21,980 bases of DNA from a bacterium (GTDB taxonomy: Bacteria > Myxococcota_A > Bradymonadia > UBA7976 > UBA1532), in NCBI GenBank assembly GCA_030424955.1, contig JAUHVS010000013.1, positions 1-21,980 of the forward strand, read 5' to 3'. Shown piece after piece: positions 7,684-13,702 of this stretch. The notes under the pieces are model-generated. The model had not been told where the DNA came from. It worked only from the letters and a program-made list of their open reading frames with translations, and searched no databases. Numbering within the stretch: position 1 is the first letter of the stretch; every line of letters begins with the position of its first letter. A program made the position numbers and the translations under genes.

Positions 7684-7815
7684 GCTTGTTGGGCGCCGGG
7701 CCGCGGCGGCGGGCCGCGCTGGCGCATCTGACGGCGCGGGCGGCCGGCCCGCGTCGACGGCCGCCACCACGCACCCGACCACGGCCCGGATCACGACCCC
7801 CGAACGGAGGACCCC

Positions 7816-8637
7816 ATGGCGAGCTTGCAGGGCAAGACCCTCTTCATCACCGGCGCGAGCCGCGGCATCGGACAGGCCATCGCGCTGAAGGCGGCCGCAG
7901 ATGGGGCGAACGTGGTGCTGGCGGCCAAGACCACCGAGCCCCACCCCAAGCTGCCGGGCACCATCTACACCGCCGCCGAGGCGGTCGAGGCCGCGGGCGG
8001 CCAGGCGCTGCCCTGTGTGGTGGACGTGCGCGATGAGGCCATGGTCGAGGCGGCCATGAAGCAGGCGGTGGCGCGGTTCGGCGGCATCGACATCCTGGTC
8101 AACAACGCCAGCGCCATCATGCTCACGCCCACGCTGCACACGCCCATGAAGCGCTTCGACCTGATGCACCAGGTCAACACCCGGGGCACCTTCCTGTGCA
8201 GCCAGAAGGCGCTGCCGTATCTGCTGAAGGCCGACAACCCGCACATCCTCAACATCAGCCCGCCGCTGAACCTCAGCGCCCACTGGTTCTCGGGCCACGT
8301 GGCCTACACCATGGCCAAGTACGGCATGAGCATGTGCGTGCTGGGCATGGCCGCGGAGTTCGCGGGCAAGGTGGCGGTCAACGCGCTCTGGCCGCGCACG
8401 GCCATCGACACCTCGGCGGTGCGCAACATCCTGGGCGAGGGGCTGGCGAAGCAGAGCCGCACGCCGGCGATCATGGCCGACGCCGCCTACGCGATCCTGT
8501 CGCGGCCGCGGGACGCCGGCACGGGGCAGTTCTACATCGATGACGAGGTGCTGGCGGCCGAGGGGGTCACGGACTTCGATCAGTACGCGGTGGTGCCGGG
8601 CACCACGACCTTCGCCCCCGACTTCTTCCTGGACTGA
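7816..8637 (+). CDS. Short-chain dehydrogenase/reductase, HSDL2-like
   Basis: A 273-residue cytoplasmic NAD(P)-dependent oxidoreductase. ATG 7816 follows GGAGG by five bases. The Rossmann cofactor motif TGASRGIG is at residues 12-19, NNAS at 96-99, Ser148 in the NISPP strand, and the catalytic pair Tyr164/Lys168 in AYTMAKYG. The blocks AKTTEPHPKLPGTIYTAAE, the VDVRDE strand, NISPPLNL and AVNALWPRTAI are those I know from the HSDL2 group (hydroxysteroid dehydrogenase-like 2). Animal HSDL2 proteins carry a C-terminal SCP2 sterol-carrier domain; this protein stops before it, as many bacterial relatives do. The substrate is unknown, with lipid or fatty-acid metabolism often suggested. It diverges from the antiporter and converges on the TIR-like gene, with 24 bases between the stops. 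Confidence 0.92.
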   Translation: MASLQGKTLFITGASRGIGQAIALKAAADGANVVLAAKTTEPHPKLPGTIYTAAEAVEAAGGQALPCVVDVRDEAMVEAAMKQAVARFGGIDILVNNASAIMLTPTLHTPMKRFDLMHQVNTRGTFLCSQKALPYLLKADNPHILNISPPLNLSAHWFSGHVAYTMAKYGMSMCVLGMAAEFAGKVAVNALWPRTAIDTSAVRNILGEGLAKQSRTPAIMADAAYAILSRPRDAGTGQFYIDDEVLAAEGVTDFDQYAVVPGTTTFAPDFFLD

Positions 8638-8661
8638 GCTCGCCTGGGCGCGCCGGCCCGG

Positions 8662-10125
8662 CTACTCGCGGTCGAAGTACAGCACGCGGGTCAGGTCCAT
8701 GCCCCCGCCGTCCAGCCCCTCGTCCTCCAAGAACCGCCGCAGCCGGTTCGGATCGGCCCGTGACTCCCGCAGGGTCTCGACCACGTCGGGCAGCGCGGTG
8801 TGCAGCCAGCGGTCGAACCACACGGCGCTGCCCACGCCCAGCTCACAGTGGGGGTCCAGGGTCGTCTGGAACCGATAGACCGCGTGGGCGAGGGCGTCGA
8901 GGGCGGCCTCGCTCACCGGGCGCAGGGCGGGGTGGCGGTTGGCGTCCATGGGCCGCACGGTGATCAGCGCGGCGTTGGGCGAGTGCTGGAAGGGCACCGA
9001 CAGGAAGGCCCGGCGCAGGGTGGGGTGGAACAGCGCCAGCTCGTCGAGCAGCACCACGCAGCCTGAGCGGGCGAGCTCGTCGTAGAGCGGCAGGCGCTCG
9101 GCGTCGGCGCGCACCAGCGGCTCGAAGGGGTAGTGCTGGGCCACCAGCGCGCGGCCCGCGCCCTGCTGGTTGAGGTGGGTCAGCCGGTTCTTCCCGTAGC
9201 GGCGGGCGAGCTCGCCGCCGGTGTCGAGCACCGCCTGCCTCAAGGCCGCCAGCTCGGCGCGCTTGGCGGGCCCCAGGGCCTCGGCCGGCGAGGGATCCCG
9301 CAGCAGCTCGGCGACCTCGTCGGCGGTGGGCGCGATGACGATGAAGGGCAGGCCCACCGCGCGGCTGGGCAGCGGCGGCGGCAGGGCCTCGGCCACGCGC
9401 TGGGGGGGCGCCATCGCGCGGAAGGGCCACAGGGCGCGGGCGGCCTCGACGGCGGCGGGCGTGGGCTGGGGGAGCACCCCCACCACCGTGCCGGTCAGCC
9501 CGTCGAGCAGGTCCAGCGCGGCGTGCACGCGGTCGCGGCGCTCCGCCATGAACCCCAAGGCCGCCGGCCCCAGCCACACCACCGTCGCCTGGCTGCGCCG
9601 GGCCAGGGCCTCGAGGTAGCGCCACCCGTCGGTGTCGCGGGGCGCCAGGGCCCGGTCCTCGAAGCGCAGCCGGCGCCCGGGCAGCAGGGCCTGCAGCTGG
9701 CGGGCGGCGTCGCCCTCGGTCCCGGCGTGCAGCACCAGCAGGTCGTGCTCGAACCCGTGGGGCCGCTGGCTCGCCACCGGGGCGGCGGCGGCGACCTCGG
9801 CGCGGAGCCGGGCCTGCACGTCCACCAGGTGCTGCCCGAAGACGGCGCCCTCGGGGCGGCCCTGGCTTGTGAGGTAGCGCGACACGGCCCCGAGCCACGC
9901 CACCAGCGGCACGGGGGCCCCTGGCTGGGCGCGGACCTCGGCCATCTTCGCCAGGTCGCTGCGGGCCTGATCCAGGGGGCTGTCGAGGCGCGGCAGGGTG
10001 AAGGAGAAGGCGCGCACGTCCACGAAGAACGTGTCGCGCAGGGCCGGATCGTCGTAGAGCGACGCGCCCACCGCCAGCGCGGTGAGCTGTCCGATGGCGG
10101 CGTCGTTGAGCAGGGGCGGGTTCAC
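8662..10125 (-). CDS. TIR-like domain protein with unknown N- and C-terminal domains
   Basis: A 487-residue soluble protein starting at GTG 10125. Residues ~1-110 are helical with a PLVAWLGAVSRYL motif and resemble adaptor or effector-associated helical domains (weak inference). Residues ~125-250 read like a divergent TIR fold: HDLLVLHAG at Asp128, a helix, RFEDRALAPRDTDGWRYLEAL, the strand ATVVWLGPAALGFM, and Glu195 in AERRD roughly where NADase TIRs place their catalytic Glu. Residues ~275-487 are an unrecognised domain with a hydrophobic strand ending LLDELALFHP (Asp361, Glu362) and a conserved-looking FDRWLHTALP segment. I see no P-loop, so the DE pair is not evidence for an ATPase. There is no Shine-Dalgarno sequence; an extended -10 lies just upstream. 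The HK-receiver-HD operon on the same strand suggests a functional link. Confidence 0.7.
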   Translation of the reverse strand: MNPPLLNDAAIGQLTALAVGASLYDDPALRDTFFVDVRAFSFTLPRLDSPLDQARSDLAKMAEVRAQPGAPVPLVAWLGAVSRYLTSQGRPEGAVFGQHLVDVQARLRAEVAAAAPVASQRPHGFEHDLLVLHAGTEGDAARQLQALLPGRRLRFEDRALAPRDTDGWRYLEALARRSQATVVWLGPAALGFMAERRDRVHAALDLLDGLTGTVVGVLPQPTPAAVEAARALWPFRAMAPPQRVAEALPPPLPSRAVGLPFIVIAPTADEVAELLRDPSPAEALGPAKRAELAALRQAVLDTGGELARRYGKNRLTHLNQQGAGRALVAQHYPFEPLVRADAERLPLYDELARSGCVVLLDELALFHPTLRRAFLSVPFQHSPNAALITVRPMDANRHPALRPVSEAALDALAHAVYRFQTTLDPHCELGVGSAVWFDRWLHTALPDVVETLRESRADPNRLRRFLEDEGLDGGGMDLTRVLYFDRE

Positions 10126-10132
10126 GGCGGCG

Positions 10133-10141
10133 ACGATAGCA
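10133..10141 (-). promoter_or_regulatory. Extended -10 promoter, possibly giving a leaderless mRNA
   Basis: On the minus strand TGC-TATCGT forms an extended -10 (TGn plus four of six -10 positions). It ends seven bases before GTG 10125, so transcription would begin at or one base before the start codon. That agrees with the absence of a ribosome binding site. No clear -35 is seen. Confidence 0.35.
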
Positions 10142-10244
10142 CCGGGTCGGCGCGGCCGACGACTTTCGCGCGTGGACCCGGCGGGCCCCCCCGCTTGCTG
10201 CCACCGGGGTGGGCCGGTCACACTGCCCGCGGGAGGAGGGGCCC

Positions 10245-10619
10245 ATGACGCACAGACGAGCGCGCGCGGTCGCCCTGGCGGTGACCCTGGCGGCGGGCGG
10301 CCCGGCGCTGGCCGACGTGATCTCGCCCGACGAGGCGGCGTGTCACGACAAGGCGACGGGGGCCCGCTGCAACAGCGACGGGCGCCGGGGCCGATGCCAG
10401 CCCGATGAGTGCTGCCGCAACGACTACACCAACGGCGTGCCGCCCGAGACGGTCTGCGCCCCGTGTCAGACCTGCCAGGCAGGCGGCGACGTGCTCGACG
10501 GCGGGCCGGGCGAGGCCGGCTGCGCGGCACACCCCGACCGGCCGCCCTTTGGCTGGGGCGCGGCGGCGCTGGGGGCGGCGCTGGCCCTGGGCCTGTGGCG
10601 CACGCGGCGGCGCGGCTGA
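10245..10619 (+). CDS. Small Cys-rich exported protein with MYXO-CTERM-like tail
   Basis: A 124-residue exported protein. ATG 10245 has a near-perfect GGGAGGAGG ribosome binding site. Residues 1-23 are a signal peptide (basic start, hydrophobic core, cleavage after ALA). The mature part starts DVISPDEAACHDK and has nine Cys, including a CC pair and a CAPCQTC cluster, then CAAHPDRPP. Residues ~102-118 are a hydrophobic helix followed by Arg-rich RTRRRG. A Cys region, a Trp/Ala/Leu helix and terminal Arg residues are the pattern of MYXO-CTERM and similar C-terminal sorting signals. I recognise the ADVISP-xx-A-C-xDK start as recurrent among small Myxococcota secreted proteins, of unknown function. 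It lies between the TIR-like gene (divergent) and the HD gene (convergent, six bases between stops). Confidence 0.8.
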   Translation: MTHRRARAVALAVTLAAGGPALADVISPDEAACHDKATGARCNSDGRRGRCQPDECCRNDYTNGVPPETVCAPCQTCQAGGDVLDGGPGEAGCAAHPDRPPFGWGAAALGAALALGLWRTRRRG

Positions 10620-10625
10620 CGCGGA

Positions 10626-13214
10626 TCAGCCGCGCTGCGGCGCCTGGGCGTGCAGCAGGGCCCGCTCCGACAGCAGGGTGTCGCAGAGCCGGGTGAGGGG
10701 CCCGAACACCCGCCGCAGATCGTCATGCCACAGCACGCGGCCCTCGGGCAGGAAGCGCACGTGCTCGGTGCCGTCGTCCACGCCGATGCGGGCCTGAGCG
10801 CTCGCGAGCCAGCGGTGGATCGCCGCGCGGGCGGGGTGGTCGAAGCGCGGGAGCGCCTCGAGCAGCACAGCGCGGGTGTCGAACCGCGCGTCGTGGCGCC
10901 AGCCCGCCAGGCCCATCTCGAACACCACCTCGGGGCCGACGGCGACCTCGGCGTCGCCGGTGCCCACCACCAGGCGCTGCAGGCGCTCCAGGTTCTGGGC
11001 GGCGGCGAGCCACACCAGCTGGCTGCGGCCGGCGAGCCCGATGTCGGCCCGCAGCCGCACGGTGATCTCGAGCCGGGGCGTGGCGCGCAACGGCATCACC
11101 AGGTGCAGGCGGCCGGCCTCCACGTGGGGCACCGCGCCCCCGAGCCGCGCGCCGCGGGCGCGGCTGCGGTGTGGCTGCAGATCCCCGCCCAGCACCCGGG
11201 GCGTGCGCCCGCGGGGGGCGCCGAGGCGGCGGTCGAGCACGTGGGGGTCCCAGTCCACCAGCTCGTCGCACAGCACCAGCAGCCACGCCGTGGGCTCCTG
11301 GCGGGGCGCCAGAGGCACGGTGAAGGCGCGGTGCAGCAGGATGGCGCGCAGGGCGGCGGTGCGGGTCTTCACCTCGAGCTCCGGCGCCCACTCAGCCCGC
11401 AGGGCCAGGCACCAGGCCCCCAGCACCTCGTGGGTGTAGGGATCGGCGGCGGGTCGGCGCTCGAGCCAGCGCAGCAGCGCGTCGTCGTCATCGCGGAAGG
11501 TGCCCAGCGCGCTCAGATCGGCGAGGCACTGGGTCACCAGCGGGCCGGGGCCCTCCGGGGCCTCCGCGGGGGCCAGCCGCAGCTCGGCGTGGCGCGGCAC
11601 GAGCCCCGGGATGGGGGGCAGCGTGCGCGGGGAGAGCTGCACGCCCGCGTCGTGGAACAGCGCCGCCAGCGCGAAGCTCCGCGGGAGCCGCTCGGCCTCC
11701 TCGTCGCCCAGATCGTGGGCCAGCAGCGCGCCCAGGGTGGCCTGCTGCCCGTCGGGCCGCTCGAAGCGCAGGCCCAGGGCCACCTGCCCGGCCAGGTACA
11801 CGTACAGGGCGTGATCCAGGTGGCCGGCGGCGAAGGGATCGCCATCGGCGCCGCCGCGGGGCTCGGCCAGCCGGGTCAGCAGCTGCCGCAGATCGAGCCC
11901 CTCGGGCAGGCCCAGCCGGGTCTGCGCGTGGAACACCACCAGGTGCGCGAGGGAGGCGCGCAGGGCGTCGGGCTGCACCCTGAAGTCGGGGCGGGCGCCG
12001 AAGAGCAGGCGGCGCACCTCCTCTCGGGCGAGGAACGCGTAGTCCGCCAGCAGCGACCAGGTGCCGGTGTGCTGGGCGCCGGGCGCGGCGAGGCGCTCGG
12101 CCAGGGGGTCCACCAGCTCCAGCAGCAGCCAGCCCCGCAGCCAGTCAGGGCTCAGCGCGCCGTCGGCGGTGGCGCGGCCCAGGTGGGCGGCGAGGCTCTC
12201 GCGGGTGCGGGCCAGCAGCGTGCGCCAGAAGGCCCCCAGGTCGAGCAGGCCGGCGCCAAAGGCCTCGGCGCGGCGCCGGGCGCGGCCGTGCTTGCGGGTC
12301 CAGGCGGCCAGCAGCCAGGCCAGGGCCTCCTGAGAGTCGTGGGCGTCCGGCGCCGCGGGCGGCTCACCGCCGACCCCGATCGCCACGGCCAGGCAGCGCA
12401 GCTTGAACGCGGTGCTCGGCGCTACCCGTGGGGCGGCCGCCAGGGCGTCGAGCTCGCTCGCCAGGTCCACACACAGTTCCCAGCCGCTCTCGGCGTCGAG
12501 GGGCCGCTGGGCCCACCCGCTGCCATGCAGGGCCTGCACGGCCCACTCGGCGGCCTCGCGGGCCCACCGCGCGCGGAACTCGCGGGTGGGGGCGGGCTCC
12601 TGGCGGTCGAAGGCCTGGAGCTGGTCCACGATGCGCTGCAGCTTGCTGCTCAGGGAGTGCGCGCCGCCGACGATGTCCTCGAGCTGGGCGACCACGCGGT
12701 CGAAGGCCATCACCGCCTGGCGCTCGTCAGGGCGGCGCCGCAGCCACAGGGCCTCCACGAGGGCCACGAGCTGCTTCTGCCACTCGGTCCACCGGCACAG
12801 GTGGTCGAACAGGCGCACCTCGTCGGCGCCGAGGGCGCCGCGGATGTCGAGGCGCACCCAGCGCAGCCCGTCGGCGTCGGGGTCGGGGGTGCGCTCGGGG
12901 CGGATGACCACCCAGCGGTGGTCGCCGTCGCTGGCGAAGCGCGCGATGCGGCTGCCGGGCCCGAAGGGCGCCAGGCTCGCGTCGTCCCGCGGGGCCTCGG
13001 CGGGGCGAGCGGGCCAGGCCTGCAGCTGGGGCTCGCCGTCCAGCGAGAAGCCGCAAGTGACGGCCTCGAGCTGCTCGAAGAACAGGTACTCGGCGGTCTC
13101 GTGCACCAGCTGCGGGATGGGCTGGTCCGCCCGCTGCACCGCCAGGTTCACCAGCCGGGGCAGGGCGTCGCGCAGGCGGTCCTGCAAGGTCGTGAGCGAG
13201 GTGTCGGGCGTCAC
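10626..13214 (-). CDS. Large protein with HD-phosphohydrolase-like domain
   Basis: An 862-residue soluble protein. GTG 13214 overlaps the receiver stop by four bases (GTGA), so translation is probably coupled; no separate ribosome binding site is seen. Residues ~1-130 may be a GAF-like sensor, followed by helices containing a coiled segment (~170-200). Residues ~455-665 carry HD-type motifs in order: GHLDHALYVYL (His465, His468), ALFHDAGVQL (His521-Asp522), AILLH near residue 626, and LLVLCDELVDWD with Asp650. The order of His, His-Asp and a late Asp is that of HD-superfamily metal phosphohydrolases, and the CDEL block resembles one I recall from bacterial HD proteins. Such enzymes hydrolyse nucleotides or cyclic dinucleotides. 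The C-terminal ~190 residues are unrecognised. Third gene of the kinase-receiver operon, so probably the output. Confidence 0.72.
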   Translation of the reverse strand: MTPDTSLTTLQDRLRDALPRLVNLAVQRADQPIPQLVHETAEYLFFEQLEAVTCGFSLDGEPQLQAWPARPAEAPRDDASLAPFGPGSRIARFASDGDHRWVVIRPERTPDPDADGLRWVRLDIRGALGADEVRLFDHLCRWTEWQKQLVALVEALWLRRRPDERQAVMAFDRVVAQLEDIVGGAHSLSSKLQRIVDQLQAFDRQEPAPTREFRARWAREAAEWAVQALHGSGWAQRPLDAESGWELCVDLASELDALAAAPRVAPSTAFKLRCLAVAIGVGGEPPAAPDAHDSQEALAWLLAAWTRKHGRARRRAEAFGAGLLDLGAFWRTLLARTRESLAAHLGRATADGALSPDWLRGWLLLELVDPLAERLAAPGAQHTGTWSLLADYAFLAREEVRRLLFGARPDFRVQPDALRASLAHLVVFHAQTRLGLPEGLDLRQLLTRLAEPRGGADGDPFAAGHLDHALYVYLAGQVALGLRFERPDGQQATLGALLAHDLGDEEAERLPRSFALAALFHDAGVQLSPRTLPPIPGLVPRHAELRLAPAEAPEGPGPLVTQCLADLSALGTFRDDDDALLRWLERRPAADPYTHEVLGAWCLALRAEWAPELEVKTRTAALRAILLHRAFTVPLAPRQEPTAWLLVLCDELVDWDPHVLDRRLGAPRGRTPRVLGGDLQPHRSRARGARLGGAVPHVEAGRLHLVMPLRATPRLEITVRLRADIGLAGRSQLVWLAAAQNLERLQRLVVGTGDAEVAVGPEVVFEMGLAGWRHDARFDTRAVLLEALPRFDHPARAAIHRWLASAQARIGVDDGTEHVRFLPEGRVLWHDDLRRVFGPLTRLCDTLLSERALLHAQAPQRG

Positions 13215-13702
13215 GGGTGGTGCTCGTGCAGGAAGGCCAGCACCCGGTCGAGCTGGATGGGCTTGGAGTGCACGGTCACGTCGGGGCGGACCTCGCGCAT
13301 GGCGGCCAGCACGTCGTCGTCGTAGTACCCGCTGAGCACCATCACCGGCAGGCCCTGGTTGGCCGCCAGCGGGCTGAGATCGGTGAGGCGCTGACGCCGC
13401 TCGGCGCTCTTGTCGGGCTCGCCCCAGCGGGTGGGGGCGTGGGCCGGCGCGTTGCTGCCCGCCAGCCAGCGCAGCAGCAGGCAGCCCCCCCACACCTCGC
13501 GGGCGTCGGGCACGCTGCCGTAGTACGGCATCATCTGGTCGAGCAGCAGCGCCTGGAAGGGCATGCGCTCCAGGGCCTGGCCGGCCTCGATGACGCTGCG
13601 GGCCCACACCAGCTCCCAGCCGGCGGCCTTGATGCGTCGGGCCTCAAAGGGCATGCGCTTGGGCTCGTCATCGGCCCACAGCACCCGCGGTCGCTCGCTC
13701 AT
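13211..13702 (-). CDS. Stand-alone response regulator receiver domain with insertion
   Basis: A 163-residue receiver-only protein. ATG 13702 overlaps the kinase stop (ATGA), with a strong GGAGGAGAG ribosome binding site inside the kinase gene. The acidic pocket is Asp11-Asp12-Glu13, the phosphoacceptor is Asp55 in LLLDQMMP, the Ser/Thr switch is Ser124 in VMVLSGYY, and the conserved Lys is Lys147 in HSKPI. Between Asp55 and Ser124 there are 69 residues; CheY has about 30, so roughly 39 extra residues (about 60-117, with Trp, Arg and charged residues) are inserted. There is no DNA-binding or enzymatic output domain. The likely role is to pass phosphate-dependent signals from the upstream kinase to the HD protein encoded immediately downstream, but that partner choice is inferred only from gene order. 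Confidence 0.88.
   Translation of the reverse strand: MSERPRVLWADDEPKRMPFEARRIKAAGWELVWARSVIEAGQALERMPFQALLLDQMMPYYGSVPDAREVWGGCLLLRWLAGSNAPAHAPTRWGEPDKSAERRQRLTDLSPLAANQGLPVMVLSGYYDDDVLAAMREVRPDVTVHSKPIQLDRVLAFLHEHHP

Noticed and set aside
5712..8036. Very long plus-strand open frame opposite the antiporter gene
   Set aside because: It is Gly/His/Gln/Arg-rich low-complexity sequence with no motif, whereas the minus strand encodes an obvious membrane transporter. Such shadows are expected in very GC-rich DNA.
9031..9060. Walker B-like LLDE in the TIR-like protein as evidence for a STAND/AAA ATPase
   Set aside because: No Walker A P-loop (GxxxxGK[ST]) exists anywhere in the protein, so the acidic pair alone does not support an ATPase.
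8662..10530. Longer N-terminal extension of the TIR-like protein up to 10530
   Set aside because: The extension is Arg/Pro/Ser-rich and runs antisense through the convincing small exported gene; coding character begins at GTG 10125.
10650..13325. Long plus-strand open frame opposite the HD gene (similar ones opposite the kinase and OmpA genes)
   Set aside because: Composition is repetitive Gln/Gly/Ala/His typical of antisense reading of a GC-rich gene, and no ribosome binding site or domain is visible.
10626..13607. Longer N-terminal extension of the HD protein
   Set aside because: It overlaps the receiver gene in another frame with Arg/Pro-rich sequence. The GTGA overlap at 13211-13214 gives a natural start.
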